Assembly: GCF_000808535.1 (NCBI RefSeq)
Contig: NZ_JWLV01000001.1
Coordinates: 806,001 to 870,000 of the forward strand
Origin: Vibrio sinaloensis
Lineage (GTDB): Bacteria; Pseudomonadota; Gammaproteobacteria; Enterobacterales; Vibrionaceae
Reading direction: 5' to 3'
Length of the DNA: 64,000 nt
A program made the position numbers and the translations under genes. Below the pieces are notes generated by a model. That model made no database searches and was not told the DNA's origin. It saw nothing but the letters and a program-made list of their open reading frames with translations. Positions 17,860-26,152 of the stretch are shown here, in pieces (position 1 is the first letter of the stretch; each line of letters opens with the position of its first letter).

Positions 17860-17877
17860 AAAGAAAGCGCTTTCTTT
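17860..17877. promoter_or_regulatory. LacI-type operator 1 (porin promoter, proximal)
   Basis: A perfect 18-bp palindrome with core AAGAAAGCGCTTTCTT, 25 bp upstream of the porin start. The central CG and A/T flanks are typical of LacI-family operators. The same palindrome recurs at five other places in the locus. Together with operator 2 it occupies the 319-bp gap 17836-18154. Confidence 0.85.
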
Positions 17878-18032
17878 TGTTTTGATATAAAAATCCAAAA
17901 ATAAGCAGCATTCAAAAGCGTAGGGCATTCAATAGAGCGATACAGACTCAAATGAAGACAGAGTTGCTATTCATGTTTGGATTGAGGACAGAATACCCAC
18001 CCTCAACCCCTACAAAAAGTTATTTAAATCAC

Positions 18033-18050
18033 AAAGAAAACGCTTTCTTT
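18033..18050. promoter_or_regulatory. LacI-type operator 2 (porin promoter, distal)
   Basis: AAAGAAAACGCTTTCTTT, one mismatch from a perfect palindrome, 173 bp upstream of operator 1. No other promoter faces it, because the GH16 gene points the same way as the porin gene and ends here, so it is an auxiliary site for the porin gene, possibly for looping. Confidence 0.75.
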
Positions 18051-18097
18051 TAAGATCGATCACAAATTCCAATCTGATGATAAGAAGCTCAGGAACA

Positions 18098-18126
18098 AAA
18101 ATACCGCGCATCAGGCGCGGTATTTT
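18098..18126 (-). terminator. Terminator of the GH17-GH16 operon
   Basis: A 12-bp stem (AAAATACCGCGC and GCGCGGTATTTT, loop of 5) 29 bp beyond the GH16 stop. A/T-rich ends on both sides give a short T-run on the minus strand. Confidence 0.85.
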
Positions 18127-18154
18127 ACGGGTTGGTTGAAGAGCCAAGCAGCGA

Positions 18155-19741
18155 TTACTTGGTCATTCGGATGTTATCCAGCAATATGCTCATTTCTCCG
18201 GTCGGCTCAAATACCAGCAAGTTATTGATGTTGGCGGGATCGGCGCTACCGGAAACATAGCGATTGCCCCCTGCAATGATATCGGCAACAGGGATTGAGA
18301 TGGTTTGCCAATCGCTCGTTCCATCCAGAGGAACTGTAATATCACTGGTCGCAGGCCAACCACTGTCCATCTTCACGACCAACTCCACACCGGCACCGAT
18401 GCTCTCGACTTTAACGTCAAAGCTCAGTACCCCCGATTCCAACCAAGAAGACAAATCGGTCTTTGGTGAGCGGAAGTAGAGGTTACCCCCACCATTGAGT
18501 TTCGAGATAGACAACACCTTGCCTCGGCTCGGTTCATCAACCTCCGCGTGTTCCACAATATCAGCCGGGTCATAACTGCCATAAGCTAAGCTGGTATTGA
18601 GTGAGTCCTCAAATATTATCAACTCGGGTCCATTCGCATAGCTGTCATCTTGAACCAAAATAGCAGGTGGTTGATTTCCTTTTACCAAAGTGGCGTTTTC
18701 TGAAGTAGCAGCGCAGCCCTTCCCTTTCCAGCGGTCAACTGAGCAGCGGTACACTTTGACATAATCAACCAACATGGTTTGCGGGAAAATGTCACTATTA
18801 ACGCCTTTTTCATTCGCATTGGCCGCCCAAGAACCACCAACAGCGACATTGAGCAATAAGTGAAACTTCTCATTGAATGGCGCAAGCGTGTCGGCATTCA
18901 CCAACTGCCCATCTTGTTCATACTGAGCGTACCAACCTTCATGGGTTTGCGTTGCATAGTGAATGTTGTCTACATACCAACGAATTTCGCCCTCTTCCCA
19001 TTCAATAGCGTAAGTATGGAAATCGTCGGCTGGGTTAATCCCATTCGGTAAGGTGACGCCCAACCCACTGTGCACGTTATCTGGCCACGCTTTACCGTAA
19101 TGCAGTGTCGCATGAATTCGGTTTTCTGCGTCACCCGGTTTCGCGCCTGGCGCATCGGATTGAGTGTTCAGGTTGACCGCTTCAAGAATGTCGATCTCTC
19201 CCGAGGCGGCCCAAGTGCCATATTTGCTATGTGTCGGCAGCATCCAAATCGCGGGCCACGTACCTTGCCCAGATGGCAGTTTGGCGCGAATCTCGAAACG
19301 ACCATATTTTTGGTCACGCTTGCCTTTGGTTCTCAGCCTTGCCGATGTGTAGGGCAAGGTTTTCGTCGCGCCTCCCTTTATGCCGTCAGGGTTATCAGGT
19401 CCGGTAAATGACTCTTTGCGCGCAACAATATGAAGAAAACCGTCTTTAACAAAGGCGTTTTGCTCTCGGTCTGTGTAGCACTGTTGTTCATTGTTACCGC
19501 CGCCCCAGCAATTTTGCTCAAACGACCAGTAGCGAGGGTTAATACGCTCGCCATCAAAGTTATCTTGCCACGCAAGCTGCCATTTTTCGCTCGGCGTTAT
19601 CGTCTCTTGCTTCAACGCCACTGGCTTTTTACCCGTGATAAATGACGCATCTGGGGTGTCTGTCGTACTGGCGCATCCCGCAATGATCGAGCCCGCAATT
19701 GCAGTCAGCATAAGCTGAGTAATCGGTGTTTTATCCAACAT
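18155..19741 (-). CDS. GH16 endo-beta-1,3-glucanase (laminarinase-like) lipoprotein
   Basis: Hydrolyses internal beta-1,3 (or mixed beta-1,3/1,4) glucan bonds. A lipobox IAGC puts the lipidated Cys at 23; the next residue is Ala, not Asp, so sorting to the outer membrane is expected. The GH16 catalytic domain covers about 50-320, with GEIDILEAV carrying Glu182, Asp184 and Glu187; the extra residue within the motif (ExDxxE) is the form seen in bacterial laminarinases. The C-terminal ~170 residues form a separate beta-sandwich (FDVKVESIGAGVELVVKMDS), probably carbohydrate-binding. Second gene of an operon with GH17, 59 bp apart; AAGGAT lies before the ATG. Confidence 0.92.
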   Translation of the reverse strand: MLDKTPITQLMLTAIAGSIIAGCASTTDTPDASFITGKKPVALKQETITPSEKWQLAWQDNFDGERINPRYWSFEQNCWGGGNNEQQCYTDREQNAFVKDGFLHIVARKESFTGPDNPDGIKGGATKTLPYTSARLRTKGKRDQKYGRFEIRAKLPSGQGTWPAIWMLPTHSKYGTWAASGEIDILEAVNLNTQSDAPGAKPGDAENRIHATLHYGKAWPDNVHSGLGVTLPNGINPADDFHTYAIEWEEGEIRWYVDNIHYATQTHEGWYAQYEQDGQLVNADTLAPFNEKFHLLLNVAVGGSWAANANEKGVNSDIFPQTMLVDYVKVYRCSVDRWKGKGCAATSENATLVKGNQPPAILVQDDSYANGPELIIFEDSLNTSLAYGSYDPADIVEHAEVDEPSRGKVLSISKLNGGGNLYFRSPKTDLSSWLESGVLSFDVKVESIGAGVELVVKMDSGWPATSDITVPLDGTSDWQTISIPVADIIAGGNRYVSGSADPANINNLLVFEPTGEMSILLDNIRMTK

Positions 19742-19759
19742 AATTATCCTTTCTAACGT

Positions 19760-19783
19760 GCGATAGGACCCAAGCCCTATCGC
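19760..19783 (-). other. Intercistronic hairpin, GH17-GH16
   Basis: An 8-bp inverted repeat (GCGATAGG and CCTATCGC, loop of 8) in the 59-bp gap. There is no U-tract on the transcript strand, so it looks like an mRNA-stability element rather than a terminator. Confidence 0.5.
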
Positions 19784-19800
19784 CTAAAACATCATGGGTG

Positions 19801-21765
19801 TTATTTCGAGTAGTAGACGTTGCTGACTTCGACCGTTACGCCATCTGGAATGTAGTTTTCTCCCGCTCCGTCCACTTCGCCAAGGAAGAACATCAATGCC
19901 ACTACGGCGCTAAGGTCCATTTGCTCATAATTGGCAAGTTGTGACAGAGGAATGGAATAGCTTTGTGTTTCGGTAGAGATTGGGTACGCCGTGTTCCCGC
20001 CCACTTGAACGAAGTGGTTAACGGTGCCAGATCCTGCCGTTTGCATGCCCAGTTTGAACGTCACATCCGTTAGAGATTGCGTCGCTTTGATATCAAAATG
20101 TAAGCTGCCCTGTTCAAATCCCGTTAGATTGGCTTCAACGCTAGGCTGAACCCCCGCTCCCCACCAGCCAGGGAAGTTATCTGCACCCCCTGTCACCATA
20201 ATTGATGAGCCTGATTCGCTGAGATAGATTCCCGAGTTCCCGCCCCACCAATAGAGATTGATTCCGTCAGCTAATGCGCTATCAATCACTGAATAACTGT
20301 CGCTGTTCACTGGTGCTTCTTCGTAAGGTGGTAGCTGAGCATCGAGCATAAGAGCATCAAGGTTGCCTGCGTAAGTTTTGCTGATCGCAATCGGGTTTCC
20401 ATCACCATCTTGACCGCGAGTCAAGCCATCAAACGCTCCCTGATCAACCAAATCCCAAAGCAGGTACTTCGCTTGGCCATTCATATCGATCATGCCAAAG
20501 TGCTTTTCAGAATGGTTGCCATCGGCGTGTTCCCAACCCGCTTTCCACTGCTCATCAAACGCTTCAAAGAAAAACAGCGAGGCACCAAACTCATTTGACC
20601 ACTCTCTCAACCCGTCGTAATACAGTTTCTGTTTGTATTCGTCCGATGCCTTGGTTCCTGTCGCCCCGAACCCGTCACTCGACACGGTTGACCAACCGGT
20701 TTCACCGATATGAATCTGTTTTGTTGCATCAATGGCATTCACATTGTCTTGAACCATTTTGACCTGACTTAAGAAGTGCGCTTGCGCTCTTTCCATGGCG
20801 GCCTCAAGCTGCTGTTGTTTTGGCAAGTCTTGTTCATCCAACGGTACCGCCCAAAAGTCGCCATTCCAGTGGGTATCATGAAATGGGTACGAATGGACCG
20901 AAACATAGTCGACCGCTTCAATAAGTGCTTTATAGTCATCGCCAGCATAATCGCCTTGCCCCGCCCAAACTGCAAAGTTGTCCGAACTGGTAATCCAAAC
21001 GTCCGCAGGAAGTTCATCAACCAAGTCATCATAACCCTTGGTAAAGTCAGCCGTTTTGAGAGCCTGAAGTTGATTCACATAGCCTGTTACCACGGTTGGG
21101 GAAACATGATAGTTCGCCCAATGGACCATAGATTCATTCCCTACAGCGAGCACTTTGATGATTTCGGGGTAGAGGTTGACCAGTTCAATCGCCTTGTCCA
21201 TTTCCGCTTCGCTGGTCGCACTGCCTTGGGTTCTATCGATGTCACCACCACCCCAAGCATTGACTGCATCGACCCAGATCCCCAACATGACAAACATTTT
21301 GAACCCTTCACGATAGTCCGGAGACGCGGGATTCATGAAAGCATCAATCGCAGCAAGGACTCGCTCGGTATCAATGAAATCTTGCGTGTGATAGGTACGA
21401 ATCATCTTGATTCCCATCGCTTCCATTAACAGCAGATCTTCTTTTATCTCCTCAATAGACGGCGCATTGTCGCCACTGTCACGGACCGCTTTGCGAAATG
21501 ATCCGTAAGAGATAGCCTGATAATCCGGATTGCCAAGCAGAAAATCAGAGCCCGCAGCACGACTCGCCGCAGCGTCATAACCATAGATATTGGGATAAGG
21601 GGCAACAGGGGCAGGTTGAGCAGCAAGCGTCACTCGCTCAGTGTTATCAGGTGTCGAGCTCGATTCCTCCAACAGTTCTGAGTTACAGCCAGCAAGTAAT
21701 AAAGGCAAACAGACCAGTAGAGCACTATTTTTAAGTTTGAATTTTTGCATAGGGTGCATTTCCAT
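19801..21765 (-). CDS. GH17 beta-1,3-glucanase/glucosyltransferase-like lipoprotein
   Basis: A lipobox LLAGC (Cys27, followed by Asn) anchors the enzyme to a membrane, most likely the outer one. The GH17 barrel runs from about 55 to 450: acid/base Glu211 in VLAVGNES and nucleophile Glu355 in HIGETGWST are both present. A C-terminal domain (about 500-654) has the same kind of beta-sandwich as the GH16 partner (LHFDIKATQSLTDVTFKLGM). The first ATG (21765) has GGAA upstream; ATG at 21750 would shorten the signal by five residues. Family members cut beta-1,3-glucan or transfer glucosyl units. First gene of the operon, with an operator 29 bp upstream. Confidence 0.92.
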   Translation of the reverse strand: MEMHPMQKFKLKNSALLVCLPLLLAGCNSELLEESSSTPDNTERVTLAAQPAPVAPYPNIYGYDAAASRAAGSDFLLGNPDYQAISYGSFRKAVRDSGDNAPSIEEIKEDLLLMEAMGIKMIRTYHTQDFIDTERVLAAIDAFMNPASPDYREGFKMFVMLGIWVDAVNAWGGGDIDRTQGSATSEAEMDKAIELVNLYPEIIKVLAVGNESMVHWANYHVSPTVVTGYVNQLQALKTADFTKGYDDLVDELPADVWITSSDNFAVWAGQGDYAGDDYKALIEAVDYVSVHSYPFHDTHWNGDFWAVPLDEQDLPKQQQLEAAMERAQAHFLSQVKMVQDNVNAIDATKQIHIGETGWSTVSSDGFGATGTKASDEYKQKLYYDGLREWSNEFGASLFFFEAFDEQWKAGWEHADGNHSEKHFGMIDMNGQAKYLLWDLVDQGAFDGLTRGQDGDGNPIAISKTYAGNLDALMLDAQLPPYEEAPVNSDSYSVIDSALADGINLYWWGGNSGIYLSESGSSIMVTGGADNFPGWWGAGVQPSVEANLTGFEQGSLHFDIKATQSLTDVTFKLGMQTAGSGTVNHFVQVGGNTAYPISTETQSYSIPLSQLANYEQMDLSAVVALMFFLGEVDGAGENYIPDGVTVEVSNVYYSK

Positions 21766-21793
21766 ATCGTTCCACTATTTCATCATCTGACAC

Positions 21794-21809
21794 AGGAAAG
21801 CGCTTTCTT
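21794..21809. promoter_or_regulatory. LacI-type operator 3 (GH17-GH16 promoter)
   Basis: AGGAAAGCGCTTTCTT, one mismatch from the perfect palindrome, 29 bp upstream of the GH17 start. Shares the 346-bp gap 21766-22111 with operator 4. Confidence 0.8.
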
Positions 21810-21967
21810 GTAAATTTTGTTAAACACTCACCTGATGATATCCAGTTGTCATTCGACTGTCTTTGCTCAATACTACTGCGCTTAATTTGATCAATGACTT
21901 AGAAATAACATTGGAATATGGCGATTTTGCCAACAGAACACCCCTACATTACGAGATCCAAATCATA

Positions 21968-21983
21968 TTGAAAGCGCTTTCTT
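21968..21983. promoter_or_regulatory. LacI-type operator 4 (lacI promoter)
   Basis: TTGAAAGCGCTTTCTT keeps the full 12-bp centre GAAAGCGCTTTC. It lies 129 bp upstream of the regulator gene and 159 bp from operator 3, suiting autoregulation or a loop that silences both directions. Confidence 0.75.
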
Positions 21984-22111
21984 TGGTTTATGCTCACATT
22001 TATGGGGTAAAATGGAGATAAATGTAGAGTCCTCCAAGAAAAGCGAGTAAATAGTAAAACACCATGCACTCGTAAACGAATAACGACACCCTTTTTAAAA
22101 GAGTTAATGCC

Positions 22112-23107
22112 TTGATTACAATAAAAGAAGTCGCAGAGTTGGCCAAAGTTTCCCAAGCAACTGTCTCTCGTGCAATTAACAATCACCCGACTGTGAAAGA
22201 AGCGAACCGTAAGAAAGTGTTTGCTGCGATTGAGCAACTCGGATACAAGCCCAATGCATTTGCTCAGGCATTAGCATCCAGTCGTTCTAACAGCATCGGC
22301 ATGCTTGTGGGCTCGTTAGATGGCCCCTTCTATGGTCCGTTAATGCACCACACGGAAGACACTATTCGCCGTAACAACAATCACTTGATTGTGACTAGCG
22401 GTCAGGAGTCTCACACCAAAGAGCGCGAGTCGATTGAATTTTTGCGCTCTAAACGCGTAGATGGCTTCATTTTGCACTCAGACAAACTCTCTGACGACGA
22501 ACTCATTGAGGTAGTCAAAGAGACCCCTGCGACCATCATTTTGAATCGCTTTATCCCAGATATTGCTGACAACTGCATTTTTATCGACAACGAGTTGGGC
22601 GGCTATCTTGCAACCAAGCATTTACTCGACAAAGGCCATCAGAAAATCGCTTGTATTACGGGTCAACTCAGTAAAGGGGATAGCCGAGACCGACTGCAAG
22701 GCTATCGTCTAGCCCTTGCAGAAGCGGGGATCACCTATAATCCGTCCTATGTGATTGAAGGGCGATTTGACCATAATGGCAACCATGAACGCACTCGACG
22801 CCTTTTGGATCGCGCCCCAGACATCACCGCGGTCTTCTGCCAAAACGATAACATTGCCCTTGCGGTGTATGACGTTGCCGCTGAACGCAACATCACCATA
22901 GGCAAAGACTTGTCTGTGGTAGGCTTTGACAATGATTACCACAGCGCCCACATTCGCCCTAGATTGACAACCGTTAACTTCCCAGTCGAAGAGATGGGCA
23001 GGGAAGCGGCAAGAGGTGTGCTGGCGATTGTGCAAGACAATCCAGCGAATATGAAAAAGCAGCTTCAACCAGAGCTCATTGTGCGAGACTCTGTCGGCAC
23101 GCTATAA
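22112..23107 (+). CDS. LacI-family transcriptional regulator of the beta-glucan locus
   Basis: A 331-residue repressor. The helix-turn-helix is at residues 3-22 (TIKEVAELAKVSQATVSRAI), the hinge helix near 50-58 carries the QALASSRS segment, and a periplasmic-binding-like sensor domain fills the rest (GFDND near 270). The start is TTG with AAGAG upstream; no better ATG is in frame. It sits between the GH17-GH16 operon and the transporter genes. Six matching palindromes flank it, so it very probably represses porin, glucanases, transporter and itself until an oligosaccharide inducer binds. Confidence 0.93.
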   Translation: MITIKEVAELAKVSQATVSRAINNHPTVKEANRKKVFAAIEQLGYKPNAFAQALASSRSNSIGMLVGSLDGPFYGPLMHHTEDTIRRNNNHLIVTSGQESHTKERESIEFLRSKRVDGFILHSDKLSDDELIEVVKETPATIILNRFIPDIADNCIFIDNELGGYLATKHLLDKGHQKIACITGQLSKGDSRDRLQGYRLALAEAGITYNPSYVIEGRFDHNGNHERTRRLLDRAPDITAVFCQNDNIALAVYDVAAERNITIGKDLSVVGFDNDYHSAHIRPRLTTVNFPVEEMGREAARGVLAIVQDNPANMKKQLQPELIVRDSVGTL

Positions 23108-23186
23108 CCGCCGGAAATGATCGGCTCGTCATAGCGATAGATAACCGATTCAATCAGAGCCGTCGTCCACTTAGAACTATCGTCGA

Positions 23187-23213
23187 GAAAAAGCGGATTC
23201 ACTCCGCTTTCTC
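23187..23213. terminator. Convergent terminator between lacI and the leaderless binding-fold gene
   Basis: An 8-bp stem (AAAGCGGA and TCCGCTTT, loop TTCAC) extended by GAG/CTC, 80 bp after lacI and 17 bp after the opposing stop. U-tracts on both sides are short. Confidence 0.5.
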
Positions 23214-23229
23214 ACATGCCCATGTGGGC

Positions 23230-24018
23230 TCAAAAAGGCTCAGTTAACCGATACAAGTCCGCTTCAACAAGCGCCTCATACCCCTCTGGCAACATAGGAT
23301 TGGTTAACGTCATCACCTGACGATGAGCCAAGTCTGCTTTTGCGATTGCTTCCCCATAGTGAGCGAAGAAATGCTCCGCCACCATTTGCTGTTTTTCCTG
23401 CCACTGTTGCCCTAAGCGCTCAGCTAACTGTGCCCCGTTTTTGTTCACATAAAACACAACTGGAAATGGATAATAGAGTGCCAGTGTTGGCTCGATGGCT
23501 AAATTACGCTTTTGCTGGTTGGGGTCAGCCAAAATGTCATGGATTTCATTAACTCCGAGCGTCATAAAGTCGACCTCACCCTGCTCGATCCAACCTAGCA
23601 TATCGTCCAACGAGCCGCGCTCAACAACATCAAACCCGTTGGCACGAAAAAGCTCAGCATCGACCCAAGTGGCAGGCACACCCACTCGTTTAGATTTCAA
23701 CTGCGCTAATGTTAAATCTCGAAACTCGTCGATACGCTCACGAGCAACCACCATTAAACGCCAACCAAGCAGCCCTCGACAAAGTGGAATCTTCACTTCA
23801 ATCAAGGGTTTCCCAGCAAACTTCTTGTTTCCGGCAATCGTCACCAGCGCATCCGCACCATTGTCAAACACAGCGCCTTCATCTTCCGCAGCGGGATAGT
23901 CGGTAAGGTCGTTATGTATTGGTTCTAATTCCTTGCTATCTGTGGCCAACAGCTCGAATAATTGATACTCATATTCTTGCCTAGCAACAGACTTATTTCC
24001 GTTCCAAAAAGTGATCAC
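23230..24018 (-). CDS. Leaderless solute-binding-fold protein (SBP_bac_3-like), probably cytosolic
   Basis: A 262-residue protein resembling amino-acid-type periplasmic binding proteins (lobe crossover near GVPATWVDAELFRANGFDVV, then EQGEVDFMTLG). It starts MITFWNGNKS with no signal peptide. The GTG start at 24018 has AGGGGAA upstream, and a TAG stop lies four codons before it in frame, so no leader was missed. A LacI-type operator 55 bp upstream puts it in the beta-glucan regulon. Possible roles are a cytosolic sugar or signal sensor, a co-regulator or a degenerate binding protein; none is proven. Confidence 0.75.
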   Translation of the reverse strand: MITFWNGNKSVARQEYEYQLFELLATDSKELEPIHNDLTDYPAAEDEGAVFDNGADALVTIAGNKKFAGKPLIEVKIPLCRGLLGWRLMVVARERIDEFRDLTLAQLKSKRVGVPATWVDAELFRANGFDVVERGSLDDMLGWIEQGEVDFMTLGVNEIHDILADPNQQKRNLAIEPTLALYYPFPVVFYVNKNGAQLAERLGQQWQEKQQMVAEHFFAHYGEAIAKADLAHRQVMTLTNPMLPEGYEALVEADLYRLTEPF

Positions 24019-24073
24019 GAGATTCCCCTAAGTGCACGACAGAAGTGCTAAGAATTTCCTTTTTGCCCCACCA

Positions 24074-24089
24074 AAGAAAGCGGTTTCTT
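24074..24089. promoter_or_regulatory. LacI-type operator 5 (leaderless binding-fold gene)
   Basis: AAGAAAGCGGTTTCTT, one mismatch from the perfect palindrome, 55 bp upstream of the minus-strand gene. It shares the 437-bp divergent gap 24019-24455 with operator 6. Confidence 0.8.
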
Positions 24090-24382
24090 TAATTTTGGTA
24101 AAATTTGTGAAGATCCGCAAATTTAACACATAGAAAAGAGTGATCGACATCTAAAAATGTCGTTTATTTCACCCTGCCTGTTGTAGCAAGCTAGCATAAA
24201 AACGCTCAAGGACACTAACAGTAAAAACGCGGAGTATCACTTTAAATTACTGATTATATTGAATAATAAATCAAATCTCATTCTAATTTCATTATCTTGG
24301 CACAAAGCAATGATCTGTGATCCAAGGTCTATTTTGAACACAAAAGTTTGTATTCATGACTTCATGAAGCTAAAACAACCTC

Positions 24383-24398
24383 AAGAAAGCGCTTTCTT
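24383..24398. promoter_or_regulatory. LacI-type operator 6 (ABC transporter operon)
   Basis: A perfect AAGAAAGCGCTTTCTT palindrome 57 bp upstream of the transporter's binding-protein gene. A degenerate copy (AAGAAAAACGCTTCC, 24401-24415) follows 18 bp later and may be a weak accessory half-site. Confidence 0.85.
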
Positions 24399-24455
24399 TT
24401 AAGAAAAACGCTTCCGGGGGATGAATCAAACCAATAATGAAATAAGGACAATGTG

Positions 24456-26090
24456 ATGCATAAGAAAACTCTGCTCGCGACTATTGCTGCCAGCATGCTG
24501 CTTTCAACGGCGGCTCAAGCGGAAGACATCAAGCAAGGTGGAACACTGACGGTTCCAATCATCAACACAGGCTTTGTGGAAAACTTCAACCCATACACCA
24601 CCAAAGACCTGTACCACGGCATCATGTTTGAGCCACTTATGGTCTTCAACAATATGACCGGCGAAACAGACTTCCGCCTAGCCGAGTCATTTACCTACTC
24701 TGATGATCTTAAAACGATCACCCTAAAACTTAAAAAGGGCTTGAAATGGTCTGATGGTACGCCGTTAACTGCGCAAGACGTAGTCTACAGCTTCATGCTT
24801 ACGAAAGAGGCGCCTGCCTTTGACCAAAAGGGGATTTGGTCGGGTAAGAACTTGCAAACCATCACAGCGACAGATGCAACCACGGTGGTTTTCGAGCTAG
24901 CGAAAGCCGATTCAACATTCGCTTGGAATCTAGAGCGTTACCACATTGTTCCAAAACACATCTGGTCAAAAGTTGATGACCTCACCACATTTACCAACCC
25001 TAACCCTGTTGGTAGCGGCCCAATGACGGTGGTGAAATACCTCAAGCCTCAGCAAATGGAACTGTGTCGCAATCCAAATTACTACCTTGAAGGTCGTCCT
25101 TACTTAGATTGTGTCAACTTCCGCTCGTACAACGACAACTCACAAATTCAACCTGCTTTGATCAAAGGCGAAATTGACTGGGGCTCCAACTTTATTGCCG
25201 ACGTTGAGTCGACCTTCGTGGCTCAAGATAAAGCGAACAACCACTTCTGGTACCCAGCAAACGACGCGATCCACCTTTACGTAAATACCAAGCAAAAGCC
25301 ATTTGATGATCTTCGCGTTCGTCAGGCGCTTTCAATGGCGCTAGACCGTGAAGCAATTGTTGATATCGCCGCTTACGGTTACCCAACAGCCAACTACAAC
25401 CCAGGTGGCATCGCAGAGCTGTATAAAACGCACATTGATAAAAACGTGAACGACAAGTACGGCTACCTTACGCGCTACGACGCAGACAAAGCAAAAGCAC
25501 TGCTTGATGAAGCAGGACTGGTCGATAAAAACGGCGACGGCTACCGCGACAATGCCGACGGCTCAGATATTTCTTTCGATATTGAAGTGGTGAACGGCTG
25601 GACCGACTGGATTCAAGTTGTGCAAATGGTCACCGAATACTTCGACGAGGTGGGCATTAAAGCCAATGTGAAGACGGTCGACTGGGCGGTGTATGACAAG
25701 AATCTTAAAGAGAGCAACTACACCATGTCGATTAACTGGTCGATGGTGGCAACCAACCCAATCTTAGCTTACCAAGAGTACTTCTCAACGTCGCGCATTG
25801 GTAAAACATGGCACGCGGGTCACGGCATTAACTCACCAGAGATCGACAAGCTGATCGACAGTTTCGGCAAGATTGGTGATGCCCAAGAACAAGAAGCGGT
25901 GATCTCTGAGTTGCAAGAATACACAGCTCAAAACATGCCATTTATCCCACTGTTCTCAAACCCGACATGGTTCCAATACAGCACCAAGAAAGTGGTGGGT
26001 TGGCCGAACGAAAAAGACCCATACGTTCAACCAGTTTGGTACGACGGCGGTAAGCGCGTGATTATTTTGAACAACTTACACCTTAAATAA
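24456..26090 (+). CDS. ABC transporter binding protein for (beta-)oligosaccharides, SBP_bac_5 family
   Basis: A 544-residue periplasmic binding protein of the dipeptide/oligopeptide class. Signal peptide about 1-23 (cleavage after AAQA); mature part begins EDIKQGGTLTVP. SBP_bac_5 landmarks include LKKGLKWSDGTPLTAQDVVYS and DLRVRQALSMALDR. A DKNGDGYRDNADGS insert is typical of the subgroup that binds cellobiose, laminaribiose or chitin oligomers rather than peptides. ATG 24456 lies 7 nt after AAGGA; an upstream in-frame GTG (24453) is less likely. It heads the five-gene transporter operon, and the context favours beta-1,3-gluco-oligosaccharides. Confidence 0.9.
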   Translation: MHKKTLLATIAASMLLSTAAQAEDIKQGGTLTVPIINTGFVENFNPYTTKDLYHGIMFEPLMVFNNMTGETDFRLAESFTYSDDLKTITLKLKKGLKWSDGTPLTAQDVVYSFMLTKEAPAFDQKGIWSGKNLQTITATDATTVVFELAKADSTFAWNLERYHIVPKHIWSKVDDLTTFTNPNPVGSGPMTVVKYLKPQQMELCRNPNYYLEGRPYLDCVNFRSYNDNSQIQPALIKGEIDWGSNFIADVESTFVAQDKANNHFWYPANDAIHLYVNTKQKPFDDLRVRQALSMALDREAIVDIAAYGYPTANYNPGGIAELYKTHIDKNVNDKYGYLTRYDADKAKALLDEAGLVDKNGDGYRDNADGSDISFDIEVVNGWTDWIQVVQMVTEYFDEVGIKANVKTVDWAVYDKNLKESNYTMSINWSMVATNPILAYQEYFSTSRIGKTWHAGHGINSPEIDKLIDSFGKIGDAQEQEAVISELQEYTAQNMPFIPLFSNPTWFQYSTKKVVGWPNEKDPYVQPVWYDGGKRVIILNNLHLK

Positions 26091-26111
26091 TCTCTCTCAC
26101 TAGCAATTATA

Positions 26112-26135
26112 AGGAGCCTAAGTTGTTAGGCTCCT
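26112..26135 (+). other. Intercistronic hairpin without U-tract, binding protein-permease
   Basis: A perfect 10-bp stem (AGGAGCCTAA and TTAGGCTCCT) with a four-base GTTG loop, 21 bp after the binding-protein stop and 17 bp before the permease. No T-run follows. By analogy with malE-malF type elements it would protect the upstream mRNA and keep binding protein in excess. Confidence 0.7.
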
Positions 26136-26152
26136 AGGTTAAAAGGTTCGTT

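Noticed and set aside
20776..21429. 217-codon plus-strand frame opposite the GH17 gene
   Set aside because: Antisense shadow of the GH17 catalytic domain with no ribosome site and no motif.
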